A DNA stretch of 64,000 nucleotides from JAEUJM01 sp044221555 (GCA_044221555.1 JBGAOY010000001.1:124001-188000), one strand, 5' to 3'; numbered from the stretch's first letter, positions 33,770-43,760 are shown. Translations and numbers: made by a program. The notes: generated by a model not told the origin, from the letters alone.

Positions 33770-36700
33770 CCAGCACGGCGGCCACCGCCTGCACGGCCAG
33801 GATCTGGGTGGCGGCACCGAAGGCGTTGCCGCCCGGCCCGGCGCTCAGGGCCACCAGGACGCCGGCCAGGAGGTACGACGCCGCCGCCAGCACGGGCAGC
33901 GAGTCGTCCCTGCCCGGCAGCAGGAGCAGCAGGGGCACGAGCACGGCGAGCGGGCCACCGATCACGAAGCACAGGGCGACGGCCAGGACGAACGTGACGA
34001 GGGGGGGCAGCACGCGTCCGTCGGCCGGCGCCGGTGCGCGCGCGTGGCGGCGTCTCACGAACGCGAGCACGAAGAGCACCGCCACGAAGACGGTCCCGAG
34101 CGCCAGCGCGCCGCGGTAGTCGCGGTCGGGCGCGAACGACATGGCGACGGTGCCACCGTCGCCCGCCGGGATCACCCAGCCCTGGCGCCAGCCGTCGAGG
34201 CGCACCGGCTCGAGAGCGTGGCCGTCCAGCGTGGCCTCCCACCCCTCGTTGAAGTTCTCGGCCACGGCCAGGTAGGCCTCGTCGCCCGCCGCGACCGTGG
34301 CGGTGCGCTCGACCGTGCCCCACGAGCCGATGTCGACGGCGCGTGGCGCGGCGGCCTCGGCGCGGTCCTGATCGGTATCGGTGGCGTCACGAAGGCTGAG
34401 TCGTGACGGGTCGAACAGGGGCACCGGTGGGGCGTCGATCTCGTGGCGCCCGGCGGTGATGGCGACGGGCTCGCCGCAGCCGGTCATGGTCAGCGGTCGC
34501 GCCTCGAGCAGGTCGCGGACGCGACCCGAGAGCGAGGTCTGGACGACCTGGTCATCGATCGTGATGGCGGGCCCCTCGCCGCAGGGGCGGCGGAAGGTGG
34601 CATCCGGGTCGAGCGATGACACCCCGAGGTCGTCGAGGGCGGCGAACTCCAGCTCGGCGATGCCGACGGCCCGCGACGCGTTCGAGAGCGGGTCGACCGA
34701 CGTCGGGAACGAGATCGTGACCTCGTTGGTGACGAGGGCGCGGAACGATCCCTGGCCGGCTCGCCCGATCACGACGTCCCGGTCACCGGCGGGGCTCTCG
34801 AGTCGCAGGCTGCTGGGCCGCTCGGTGGGTGCGCCGGTCGCGGTGAGCAGCACCTGCGACAGCGACCGCGGCTCGTCCCACCGGAGGGTCACCGTGGGCA
34901 CGGGGTTGGAGGGGTCGGAGATCCACGACGTGCTCGGATCGCCGTCGAGCAGTCGTCGAGCCGAGAAGTTGGGTAGGCCGCCCCATGTGGAGGTGGTGGT
35001 GACGGACACCTGGGCGGGCTCGCCCAGCGAATCCACCAGCCGGATGAGGTTGTCGCCGGGAACCGGTGCGGCAGTGCCGCTGAGGGCGAACGTGGCGGCA
35101 TCGGGCAGGCGCACGACGCGGCGCAGGCCCACCTCCTCGTCGTGACGGGTCAGGTCGAAGGGGTCGGCCCGGGGGCGGTCGAGCACGACGAGCGGCGCCG
35201 CCGAGCCATCGAGCGCGTCGGGGCGGTCGGCCGGGGTGACGAGGGGCCGCTGCACCTCGAGGCCCGGGATGGTGACCTCGCTGATGCCGGGGCCCTCGAG
35301 GGCGTTGGTGCCGCCCAGCACGTCGGTGATGGTGATGCGGATGAACGAGGTCTCGCCGGACGGGAGCGACACGCCGTTGGCCCCGGCACTGGCGGCCAGG
35401 CTGCTCTCGCGGCGCCCGGCCTCGGTCGCTATCTGCACGGCGGCGACGCGCCCTCGCCCGACCCGTGCCGGAGGGATCTCGATGCCGATGCGGTCGATCT
35501 CGACGGGCTCGTCGAGTCGGAGCTCGATCCACTGGCCGACCGCGCTGCCCGTCCGGGACGGGCGCCAGACGGTGGCGGCGTCGCCGTCGAACGCCGCGAA
35601 CGGCTGCGCCTCGGGGAGGCGGGCGAGGCCGAGGGCGTAGGAGGACGAGGACAGGTCGGCGGCGCCGCGGTTGCGGGCGGTCGTCTGGTGCTCGATGCCG
35701 GGGACCACGAGGCGGTCGTGGGGTGGGCGACCGGTGTTCGGCGAGTCCTCGTCCGGGGTGAGCACGTAGGACGCGTTGGTGTGGACCCGGCCGAAGTTGA
35801 CGTCGCGGCGTCCCAGGTCGTCGGTGAGCACCCACCGGTCGTCGGCACCGAGGGGCGCCCGCTCGTCGCCGGAGAGCACGACGGCCCGGTCGTCCAGTGA
35901 CTCGGTCTCGTCGACCGGCAGCATGGCCTCGGGGCCGCCGCTCAGCACCTGGGTGTCGGTGGTCGGGTAGGTGACCAGGCGCGACGCCTCGGGGGCGACC
36001 TCGTAGATCTCCACCGCCTGCAGCGGGTTCGCGGCGGCCGCGGCGACGTCGGGCACGAGGCGGGTGGTGACCGCGAGGGGCTCGACCTCGGGGCCGAACC
36101 GCGCGACCCGCTCGATCCCTGGCGTGCCCGCCAGCACCGCCCGCACGATCTGTGGGCGTGGCGACGTGACGCGCCGGACGTCGAGGTCGTTGCGCACCAC
36201 CAGGTACCGGACACCGGCACGGGCCAGGTACGGCGCCAGCGCCGGTGAGCGGGTGCCGGTCGTGAGGAGGTTCTCGACCCCGTCCAGGAGGCGGACGGCG
36301 CCCACCGACCCCAGCGGGATGAGGTCGCGCACCGCCCACGGATCCTCGGCGAGCGGCTGCAGCGGCTCGTTGAACGTCCGGCCCCAGTCGTACTCGCCGA
36401 AGGACGCGCCAGGGAGGATCAGGGTGCGTTCGCCGTCACCGTGGTCGGCCAACCAGTCCGCGGTGTCCTGCCAGTAGCCGGGCAGGTGCTCGAAGGACCC
36501 GAGGGTGGCGACCCGGCCGGACACGACGGGGAACGCCGCCATGCCGATCAGCACGAGGGCGAGGGCGGCGGCGACCGGTCGGGCCCAGACCGGTCGCGGC
36601 CGGCCGGTGCGCTGCCACGATCGCCGCGTCCAGGCGGTGAGGGCGCTGGTGCCGTGGGCGACGCCGAGAGCGATCGTGAGCGCGATGACCGGGCTGAACT

Positions 36701-37790
36701 TGTGGAGGTTGCGGAAGGCCGCGAGGGGCCCGTCGAGCAGGTCGCGCACCTGGCCGGCGGCGCCACCGCCGAACGGGCCGGTGTAGCCCGAGGCCATCAC
36801 CGCGGCGCCCACGCCCAGCGTGAGCGCCAGCATGGTGCGCTCGGGCATGTCCCGCCGGGCCAGGCCACCGAGGCCGAGGGCGGTGAACAGCGCGGTGGCG
36901 ATCACCGCGGCGGGCAGGGTGATGAGCGACCAGGCGCCCTGCAACCAGGGTCGCCCGCCGACCACCAGGTACCCCACCCAGTTGCCGGTGCCGCGGAGCA
37001 CCTCGACCGCGGAGGTGGTGGCGGTGGTGATCGACGCGGTCTCGGTGTACGCCGAGAAGGCCAGGCCGTAGCGACCCTGGAGGAGCAGGGGGACGGCCCA
37101 CCACGTGGTCGCGAGCACCACGGCGAGGGCCCACCAGCCCATCAGCGCCCGGCGCCGTGGTCCGGGCGAGCGGGTGAGCAGCCACAGCGCCGGGAAGACG
37201 AGCACGGCGATGGTGGCGGCCGCGTTGACGCCGCCCATCGCCACGATGGCCAGGCCGGACAGCGCCGCGGCCCGTCGTGTCGACCCGCGCGTGGCGCCCA
37301 CGACGAGCGGGAGGACCACCCAGGGGAGCAGGGCGTGGGGCAACTCGACGCCTGACTGGAACCCCACGAGGGTGAGGATCGACGGGCTGAGGCCGTAGAC
37401 CGCGGCGCCGACGACGCGGGCGCCGGGGCGGCCGATGTCGAGGGCCTCGAGCAGGCGCAGCGCGCCCCACAGCCCGATCAGCAGCAGCGACGCGAACCAC
37501 ACCCGCTGCAACACCCAGCCGGGCACACCGATGGCATGGCCGATCGCGAAGTACGGCCCGATCGGGAAGAGGTACCCCGCCGCCTGGTTCTGGAGCTGGC
37601 CGAACGAGGCCGATGGGTCCCAGAGGTGCAGCGTGCGACTCAGGAAGCCGACCGGGTCGACGACCAGGTCGAGCTTGGTGTCGCGCACCAGCCGGCCGGG
37701 GGCCTGCAGGAAGCAGCCGACGACCACGATCGCCGACAGCACGAGCGGCTGGGCGCGCCGGTGGGCCCAGGCCGTGAAGGTGGCGGTCAC
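33660..37790 (-). CDS. aftD: AftD alpha-(1->3)-arabinofuranosyltransferase, paralog 3 (closest to mycobacterial AftD)
   Basis: A 1376-residue DUF3367 protein. The first loop reads RDTKLDLVVDPVGFL (36-50), then LWDPSASFGQLQNQAAGYLF and PIGPYFAIGHAIG, which agree with what I know of mycobacterial AftD far better than the other paralogs do. The membrane half has 11-13 helices. The soluble half has discoidin-like FDGDAATVW and LDGDPSTSW, a C-terminal NFNEGWEATLDGHAL loop and further helices. Expected to add alpha-1,3 arabinofuranose branch points from decaprenyl-phospho-arabinose. It is the last gene of the seven-gene operon (ATGA start), and its 3' end overlaps the opposite-strand fusion gene by 110 bases. 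Confidence 0.92.
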   Translation of the reverse strand: MTATFTAWAHRRAQPLVLSAIVVVGCFLQAPGRLVRDTKLDLVVDPVGFLSRTLHLWDPSASFGQLQNQAAGYLFPIGPYFAIGHAIGVPGWVLQRVWFASLLLIGLWGALRLLEALDIGRPGARVVGAAVYGLSPSILTLVGFQSGVELPHALLPWVVLPLVVGATRGSTRRAAALSGLAIVAMGGVNAAATIAVLVFPALWLLTRSPGPRRRALMGWWALAVVLATTWWAVPLLLQGRYGLAFSAYTETASITTATTSAVEVLRGTGNWVGYLVVGGRPWLQGAWSLITLPAAVIATALFTALGLGGLARRDMPERTMLALTLGVGAAVMASGYTGPFGGGAAGQVRDLLDGPLAAFRNLHKFSPVIALTIALGVAHGTSALTAWTRRSWQRTGRPRPVWARPVAAALALVLIGMAAFPVVSGRVATLGSFEHLPGYWQDTADWLADHGDGERTLILPGASFGEYDWGRTFNEPLQPLAEDPWAVRDLIPLGSVGAVRLLDGVENLLTTGTRSPALAPYLARAGVRYLVVRNDLDVRRVTSPRPQIVRAVLAGTPGIERVARFGPEVEPLAVTTRLVPDVAAAAANPLQAVEIYEVAPEASRLVTYPTTDTQVLSGGPEAMLPVDETESLDDRAVVLSGDERAPLGADDRWVLTDDLGRRDVNFGRVHTNASYVLTPDEDSPNTGRPPHDRLVVPGIEHQTTARNRGAADLSSSSYALGLARLPEAQPFAAFDGDAATVWRPSRTGSAVGQWIELRLDEPVEIDRIGIEIPPARVGRGRVAAVQIATEAGRRESSLAASAGANGVSLPSGETSFIRITITDVLGGTNALEGPGISEVTIPGLEVQRPLVTPADRPDALDGSAAPLVVLDRPRADPFDLTRHDEEVGLRRVVRLPDAATFALSGTAAPVPGDNLIRLVDSLGEPAQVSVTTTSTWGGLPNFSARRLLDGDPSTSWISDPSNPVPTVTLRWDEPRSLSQVLLTATGAPTERPSSLRLESPAGDRDVVIGRAGQGSFRALVTNEVTISFPTSVDPLSNASRAVGIAELEFAALDDLGVSSLDPDATFRRPCGEGPAITIDDQVVQTSLSGRVRDLLEARPLTMTGCGEPVAITAGRHEIDAPPVPLFDPSRLSLRDATDTDQDRAEAAAPRAVDIGSWGTVERTATVAAGDEAYLAVAENFNEGWEATLDGHALEPVRLDGWRQGWVIPAGDGGTVAMSFAPDRDYRGALALGTVFVAVLFVLAFVRRRHARAPAPADGRVLPPLVTFVLAVALCFVIGGPLAVLVPLLLLLPGRDDSLPVLAAASYLLAGVLVALSAGPGGNAFGAATQILAVQAVAAVLVSLVPASWPGLPWLRPKPGAAPPAGSTDRTEAPATG

Positions 37791-38518
37791 GGGGCCGCCA
37801 GCAGCTGGTCGTGGAGGGAACGGGCCTGGTCCACCAGGGCCTGCTGGCGCGGCTCGGCGAGACGGGCACTGAGCCGGGCGCGGGCCTCGGCCCGGCTGGC
37901 GTCGGGTCGGGCGACGGCTTCCCGGTAACGCGCTCGGCCGTGCACCGCCAGCTGCTTGTCGTCGATGACCGCGAACACCCGCGCGACGTTGTCGGGCGTG
38001 TGGTCGAAGCGGGCGAAGGAGGTGCCGAACCGGGTGTTGAGCCGATCGACCACCGGGCCGAAATCGGTCGTGGCCTCGTCGAAGGTGACGAGCAGCAGGT
38101 CACCGAGGAGTGGCTGGATCTGGCGGTGGTAGTGGATCCAGTACCGCACGAGGTGCTCGACCCGGTGGTGCGGGTCGGCGATGGCCATCGACACCGCGGC
38201 GTCATGCGGGTCGCGCAGCAGCACCATGGTCGGCACCCCCCGGCGGGTCGCGAGCTTCACCTGGGCCGGCAGGTGCACGTGGCTCGCGACCACGACGGGT
38301 CGCGGCTGGCTGAAGGCGAAGGCCTTCGCCGCGAAGGTGTTGCCCGAGCGGGGGAAGCCCTCGATCACCAACTCGGTGCGCGCCGTGATGGCGCGTTCGC
38401 GAGCGCTCTCCGGGGTCAGGGCCCGCTGGAGCGGGAGGAACGCCGGGGCATCGCCGAGCAATTCGTGGGCGCGGCGGACGAGCCGTCGTCCGTGCACCCG
38501 GGCGGCCGCGGTGCTCAT
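37787..38518 (-). CDS. Sulfotransferase family protein
   Basis: A 243-residue PAPS-dependent sulfotransferase-like protein. The 5'-phosphosulfate-binding loop is EGFPRSGNTF (53-62), and the 3'-phosphate-binding motif is LLRDPHDAAVS (100-110) with its Arg and Ser. ASHVHLPAQV supplies the likely catalytic His. No signal peptide, so it acts in the cytoplasm on a nucleotide- or lipid-linked acceptor. ATGA overlaps on both sides bind it to an AftD gene and a membrane protein gene, which points to sulfation of the same envelope glycan. The target is inferred only from context. Confidence 0.85.
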   Translation of the reverse strand: MSTAAARVHGRRLVRRAHELLGDAPAFLPLQRALTPESARERAITARTELVIEGFPRSGNTFAAKAFAFSQPRPVVVASHVHLPAQVKLATRRGVPTMVLLRDPHDAAVSMAIADPHHRVEHLVRYWIHYHRQIQPLLGDLLLVTFDEATTDFGPVVDRLNTRFGTSFARFDHTPDNVARVFAVIDDKQLAVHGRARYREAVARPDASRAEARARLSARLAEPRQQALVDQARSLHDQLLAAP

Positions 38519-39891
38519 CGGTCACCTCCGAGCGCCGCGCCCGCCTGCTCGGTCGAAGGCGACGGGTCGGGTGCCATCCGCCGGCTGACGGCGGCTGCCG
38601 CGCCGACGGCGACCAGGGGCCCGAGGACGAACCACAGGTTGCGGTCGCCGACGGTCACGACGGCGAGACCGGCTGCCAGCACCGGGACCGCGAGCCACGG
38701 CAGGTGCCGCCGCCAGGACTCGCCGAGCGTCGCGCGGCGGGCCCAGAGCTCGTCGACGGCGAGCGCGACGACGACCCCGTCGACCGCGAGCCTCAGCACC
38801 ATTCCCGGCCCGCTGCCGACCGTCGCCGGCCAGGTCGCCGCAGCCGACCACCACCCATCGACGGCGTCGTCGACCCCCGAGGCCCAGAGCCACAGCCCGA
38901 GGACGGCGGCGCCCAGGACCGTCCCGGCCCGAGCCAGTGTCGTGCCCGAGGACACCGGGGCGGGCCAGACGATGATCCACACGACGGCCACGGGGAGGAC
39001 GATGAGCGCCTCAGGGCGGGCCAGCGTGCCCACCGCCAGCAGCGCGCCCGCCGTCACCGCTCTGGCCGCGGTGAGCCGGTCGGGCCAGGCGAGCAGCAGC
39101 GCGGTGACCACGGTGAGGCCGGCCAGGGCGCCCGGGAGCGGTTGGGCCCAGACGAGCGGCAGAGCCGCCACGACGAGCCCGGCGAGGATGCCGGTGCGGC
39201 GGCCGCCGAGGCGGGTGCCCAGCACGAGGGTGGCGGCGGCGGTGGCCGCGGTGGTGGCCGCGAGGGCCGCCCCGAGGGCGGAGGGGAACGCGGCCGCCAC
39301 CACCAGTGCGGCCGGCGGGTACCGGGTGGCACCGGGGGCGTGCAGGAAGCCCTGGCCGGCCCGCAGCGCCTCGGCGGCGGCCCGTGCCCCATCGGGTAGG
39401 GCGGCGGGCGCGACGGCCAGCGACACGGCGCCCGCGAGCACGGTGACGGCGGCACACGGCAGCCAGGGGCCGATCCGCTCACGCAGGGCGGCGTGGTCGG
39501 CCGGCTGGGGCGCGGCGGGGCTGAGTGCCCGATCGGAGCGGGCGGCGCGTGCGACCGCGACGAGCAGGCTCACGCCCGCGGCCAGACCAGCAGCCGCACC
39601 CCACGGCCGGTCGGCGGCGAAGCTCTGACGGAGGCTGTCGGGGCCCGGCCAGGCGCCGAGCACCGACCCGACGGCCGCGGTCGCCAGGAGGCCCACCGTG
39701 AGCGCGCCCAGCCAGTCGGGGTGACGCCGCCACACCAGCACCGCGAGGGCGGCGATCACGAGGCCGAAGGGGCCGCCGATCAGGAAGCCGCCGGCGACGA
39801 CGAGCGTGATCGTCAGCGGCCCTGGTGGGGTGTCGCGTCCGGGCTGCGGTGCGGGGTCGAGCTCGTCTCGGGGGATGGGGGTGGCGGTCAC
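38515..39891 (-). CDS. Polytopic membrane protein, possibly GT-C type
   Basis: I do not recognise the family with certainty. The 458-residue product has about 12 hydrophobic helices separated by short loops. LRAGQGFLHAPGATRYPPAA resembles the first-loop region of GT39-type enzymes (a sugar-donor loop followed by PP), and LAVGTLARPEALIVLPVAV matches the TRPE/LARAE helix of the GT39-like proteins here. Against this, no clear first-loop Asp-aromatic motif is visible. It is embedded in the operon with ATGA overlaps on both sides. A diverged GT-C enzyme is the best reading; a transporter cannot be excluded. Confidence 0.75.
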   Translation of the reverse strand: MTATPIPRDELDPAPQPGRDTPPGPLTITLVVAGGFLIGGPFGLVIAALAVLVWRRHPDWLGALTVGLLATAAVGSVLGAWPGPDSLRQSFAADRPWGAAAGLAAGVSLLVAVARAARSDRALSPAAPQPADHAALRERIGPWLPCAAVTVLAGAVSLAVAPAALPDGARAAAEALRAGQGFLHAPGATRYPPAALVVAAAFPSALGAALAATTAATAAATLVLGTRLGGRRTGILAGLVVAALPLVWAQPLPGALAGLTVVTALLLAWPDRLTAARAVTAGALLAVGTLARPEALIVLPVAVVWIIVWPAPVSSGTTLARAGTVLGAAVLGLWLWASGVDDAVDGWWSAAATWPATVGSGPGMVLRLAVDGVVVALAVDELWARRATLGESWRRHLPWLAVPVLAAGLAVVTVGDRNLWFVLGPLVAVGAAAAVSRRMAPDPSPSTEQAGAALGGDR

Positions 39892-42800
39892 GCGGGCCGT
39901 CTCGGGGAGGTGGTCGGACGGGGGGCCCGAGCCCGGAGTGCCGGGCGCAGCAGGATGGCGACACAGAGGACCACCCCGACGAGCGTGGCCACCAGCGCGC
40001 CACGGTACGTGCGCTCAGGAGCGTAGGTCAGGTCGACCACGTGCTCGCCCGCGGGGAGGGACCACGTGGCCAGGGTGCCCACGGGCCGTGCCGGGCCCAG
40101 GTCGGCGCCGTCGGCCGTGGCCCGCCAGCCGGGGTCGAAGGACTGCCCCGTGGACACGAGCGTGTCACCCGCGCTCTCCACGCGGAGCCGCAGGTGACCG
40201 GCGTCGCGTGCGAGCACCTCGACCGACGGCTCGTCCACGGCGGCAGCGGGAGCGATCGATCCGGAGGCGAGACCGACGGCGTCGACGATGGCGTCAGCGG
40301 TCGCCAGCACGTGGCGGCCGGCGGGCACGGTGATGCCATCACAGCCGGTGAACGGGACCTGCTCGCCGTCGAGGGCGCGGTCGAGATCTCCCGGTGCCAG
40401 CCGGATGCCTCTGGGGCGACCGTCCACCGTGAGCACCGTGTCGTTGCACGCGGTGCCGTCGACGTCCCCGTCGGCACGGACCGGAGGGCCGTCGCCGTCG
40501 CTGACGGCCACTTCGCTGAGGCGTGCGGGGCGGTTGCCGTTGGCGCCGCCCGCGACGGTGCTGGCCAGGCGGACGACCACCTTGTCCGCCTCGGTCGGCG
40601 GTATTTCGAGCGTGCCGGTCTGCTCGCAGTCGGTGTCGTCGCACCCTTCGGCGGTCTCGAGATCGAGCGACTCCTCCCGCCCCCCGACCAGGACGTCGAC
40701 CCGGTTGACCGGCGAGCTCTCCGCGTCGGCGGGGCTGGTCACCTGGATCCGGCTGACGGTCTGGGTCGGGAACAGGATGGTCAGCTCCTCACCGTCGCGG
40801 GGCGGCACGGCCCAGGCGGTGGCGGGGTCGCCGTCGATCGCCGCGAGCCCACGGTTCTCGAGTGCGCCCTGCGCTCGGGTCGAGCCGTGGGCCGAGACGC
40901 CGTCGTCCCGGAACCCGGAAAGGAAGCGGTCGAGCTCGAGGTCGGTCGTGCGCACGTCGAGGCCGAGACGGCCCGAGAGATCGAAGGTGCGCGGTGCGGC
41001 CACGCGGAAGCTCCGCCGCACGACGACCTCCTCGTCCTGGGCGCCTGTGCCCTGTACACGGTCGAACAGGTAGCGCAGCGGCGCGTCGGCCAGCGCGGCG
41101 CGCAGGCGGCCGTCGGATGCGGCCGCGGTGGCGACGTCGTCGGGAATGGCGATCACCTCGGTGAGGTCGACGCCGGGGATGGCGATCTCGCGGAACCCGA
41201 CCGCCGCCGTGCCGGCGCGGCTCACGTCGTCGATGCGGAGCTCCAGGAAGGTGGTCTGCCGGGCCGGGATGCGGACCTCGGTGGTGCCGCCCTCCTCGAG
41301 GTGGACGGGGACCGGCTCGCCGGAGGAGAAGTGAAGGCTGACATCGGTGACCCGGCGACCGGCGTCGCTGGGGAGAAAGGGCAGGAGCGAGAGGCGGTCG
41401 ATCGTCTCCGGCTGCGCGAACTGGACACGGAGGAAGGCGCCGGTGGGGTCCTCGAGGCCGCCGGTGAGCCAACTGGTGGTGTAGTTGCCGTCGAACGCGT
41501 TCGCGGGCCGCAGCCAGGGCTGGAAGCCGGTGATCCGTGTGCCCGACGACGATGCCTCGATCGCGGTCGCATCCTGGAACTCGGCCACCGACTGGGTCCC
41601 CGGCCGCCCGAAGAGGTCCTGGGCCGGCTGGTCGAGGTCCTGGCCTTCGCTCAGCGTGTGCGACTGGGTGGGGACGGCCCCACGGATGCGGGTGAGGCGC
41701 CGGCGGTTCGTGTCGGTGACGACGAGCGGTGATCCGTCATCGAGGGCCTGCAGCAGGGACGCGGCATCGAGGTCGCCCGTGTACGCCACCGGCCGCTGGC
41801 CGTCGAGCACGCCGGCAGCCGCGGCCACGGGCCAGGCGCCACCGTCGCCGGACACCAGCAGCGGCGGCACGTCCGGGCGGGCGAGGCCCGGGGGTGCGGT
41901 GGTGGGCGCGGCGTCGCGCACGGTGTAGATCTCGACGGGCGGGAGCGAGCGCTCGGTGGTGCCCGCGTAGGACCGGTCGGCCGGGTCGACGACCGACTGG
42001 CCGGCGTCACCGAAGCGCCGGTCGAGCTCGAGGTCGGGGTCGTGGCGGACGAGGTCGAGGTCGCCCGGCCTGACCACCTGCGACTGCTCCCAGTCGAGGT
42101 CGTTGCGGATCAGCACCCGATCGACCCCGAGCGCTCTCGCGATCGGGCCGAGCTCGCCGGGGCCGAGCGTGCCGTCGGCGATCCTCGCCTCGAGCGCGTC
42201 GACCAGGTTCGCCGACTGCGGGCCGCTCAGGGGGAAGGCGTTGGAGATCACGTTCGGGTGGCGGTGCAGGTAGGTGTCGAAGATGTCGTCGCCCGGCTCG
42301 CCCCACCGGTAGGCGGTCTTGGTCGTGCCGGGAAGCACCAGCACGCGCCCGGAGCCGGGTCGGGCGTCGAGGTACGACAAGGCGTCCTGCCAGTACGTGG
42401 GCACGTCGCTGAGGTGGTTGCGCTCGGGGTAGAGGCCGCCGTTCCAGAACGGCAGCGACACGGCGAGCACCACCACCACGGCGACCGCGCCCGGCAGCGC
42501 CCGCCACCCGGGTCGGGTGCGTTCGAGGCGGGGGGCGGCGATGGCGACACCGACCCCCACGAGCGCGGCGACGGCCATCATCAGGCCCGAGCCGGCCTTG
42601 TAGGTGTTCCGCAGCGACGCCAGCCCCGGCACCGCGTCGTAGGCGCGGAGCAGCAGCCAGCCGGTGGGTGGTGGGTCGGACGGCGGGTACGAGCCCACCA
42701 TCAGGACCAGGCTGACGAGGGCGAGGGCGCCGAACAGCGAGCGGGCGCGCCACCGTGACTTCCACAGCACCACCGCGGCGGTGACGGGAGCGACGAACGT

Positions 42801-43760
42801 GACCAGCACGCCCAGGGCGGTCTCGTAGTAGTAGGTGCCGCCGGGCAGGCGCTCTGCGCCCGACGCGTCGCTGAAGTAGCTGAGCCAGAACCCGAGCCCC
42901 CGCCACGACTCCGCCCACGACGACGTCTCGTTGACCCGTTCGGGCAACTCGGTGAACTGCAGCCGCTGGGCCAGGGGGTCGCTGCCGAGCAGGGTCTTGG
43001 CCAGGGCCGCGGCCGTCGTGAGCACGGTGAGCGCAGCGGCGCGTGCCAACCATCCGGCCACCTGGCGCCAGGTGGCCCGACGGTCCACGACGACGAGCCA
43101 GATCGCCGCGGGCACGAGCCACAGCACGGCGAAGAACGTGCCGGGGGTGTCGGCGTTGCCGGCCGAGAACACGAGGAGCGCGAAGCCGGCGGCCCACCGC
43201 CACGGGCGCGTGCTGCCGACGCCGCGCAGGAACATGACCAGCAGCCACGGCGCGATCGCGTAGTTCCAGAAGAGCACCGACGGCAGCAGGAACGTCGCGG
43301 TGAAGGGGTTGAACATGTAGAGCAGGCCGGCGAGCAGCGCGGCCGGCCCGACCCTGCCCAGGAAGACCCGCAGCAGGCTCACCATGCCGAGCCCGGCGAT
43401 CACCAGCACCCCGGCGTGCCAGACGTGCTCGGTGAGCGGCGCGGAGAGGCCGAGCCCGCGCAGCACGGCGATGGGGTAGCTGACGGGCCAGAACTCCTCG
43501 CCCACCCGCCCGATCCCGCGGCTGGCGTCCCACAGGCCCGACTCGCGCAGGAGTCGGGCGGCAGGCCCCCAGAACTGCTCGAAGCGGTTGTCGCCGACGT
43601 AGTCGCCGGGGTCGTTGGTGAGGGTGGCGACGAGGGCCAGCGCCGCGAACAGCAGCCCGGTCGGCCAGAGTCGGTCGCGGGTCACGTCGGGCAGGATCCA
43701 GCCGGTCCCGGTGGACGCGGGCGCGCGCAACTGGTCGGGGGTGTCGCGCTCGTGGCTCAT
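39888..43760 (-). CDS. AftD-like giant membrane protein, paralog 4 (altered first-loop motif)
   Basis: A 1290-residue protein with the AftD architecture: about 12 N-terminal helices, then a soluble half with discoidin-like FDGNYTTSW and IDGDPATAW, a QSFDPGWRATADGADL loop and a final helix. The first loop reads YVGDNRFEQFWGP (55-66), in place of the DTK-x(2,3)-L-x-x-DP found in paralogs 1-3. One Asp (57) is kept but the following TK and the DP are lost. LLYMFNPFTATFLLPSVLFW and GYPPSDPPPTGW-type loops are retained. It may use another donor or acceptor. ATGA overlaps on both sides. Confidence 0.87.
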   Translation of the reverse strand: MSHERDTPDQLRAPASTGTGWILPDVTRDRLWPTGLLFAALALVATLTNDPGDYVGDNRFEQFWGPAARLLRESGLWDASRGIGRVGEEFWPVSYPIAVLRGLGLSAPLTEHVWHAGVLVIAGLGMVSLLRVFLGRVGPAALLAGLLYMFNPFTATFLLPSVLFWNYAIAPWLLVMFLRGVGSTRPWRWAAGFALLVFSAGNADTPGTFFAVLWLVPAAIWLVVVDRRATWRQVAGWLARAAALTVLTTAAALAKTLLGSDPLAQRLQFTELPERVNETSSWAESWRGLGFWLSYFSDASGAERLPGGTYYYETALGVLVTFVAPVTAAVVLWKSRWRARSLFGALALVSLVLMVGSYPPSDPPPTGWLLLRAYDAVPGLASLRNTYKAGSGLMMAVAALVGVGVAIAAPRLERTRPGWRALPGAVAVVVVLAVSLPFWNGGLYPERNHLSDVPTYWQDALSYLDARPGSGRVLVLPGTTKTAYRWGEPGDDIFDTYLHRHPNVISNAFPLSGPQSANLVDALEARIADGTLGPGELGPIARALGVDRVLIRNDLDWEQSQVVRPGDLDLVRHDPDLELDRRFGDAGQSVVDPADRSYAGTTERSLPPVEIYTVRDAAPTTAPPGLARPDVPPLLVSGDGGAWPVAAAAGVLDGQRPVAYTGDLDAASLLQALDDGSPLVVTDTNRRRLTRIRGAVPTQSHTLSEGQDLDQPAQDLFGRPGTQSVAEFQDATAIEASSSGTRITGFQPWLRPANAFDGNYTTSWLTGGLEDPTGAFLRVQFAQPETIDRLSLLPFLPSDAGRRVTDVSLHFSSGEPVPVHLEEGGTTEVRIPARQTTFLELRIDDVSRAGTAAVGFREIAIPGVDLTEVIAIPDDVATAAASDGRLRAALADAPLRYLFDRVQGTGAQDEEVVVRRSFRVAAPRTFDLSGRLGLDVRTTDLELDRFLSGFRDDGVSAHGSTRAQGALENRGLAAIDGDPATAWAVPPRDGEELTILFPTQTVSRIQVTSPADAESSPVNRVDVLVGGREESLDLETAEGCDDTDCEQTGTLEIPPTEADKVVVRLASTVAGGANGNRPARLSEVAVSDGDGPPVRADGDVDGTACNDTVLTVDGRPRGIRLAPGDLDRALDGEQVPFTGCDGITVPAGRHVLATADAIVDAVGLASGSIAPAAAVDEPSVEVLARDAGHLRLRVESAGDTLVSTGQSFDPGWRATADGADLGPARPVGTLATWSLPAGEHVVDLTYAPERTYRGALVATLVGVVLCVAILLRPALRARAPRPTTSPRRPA

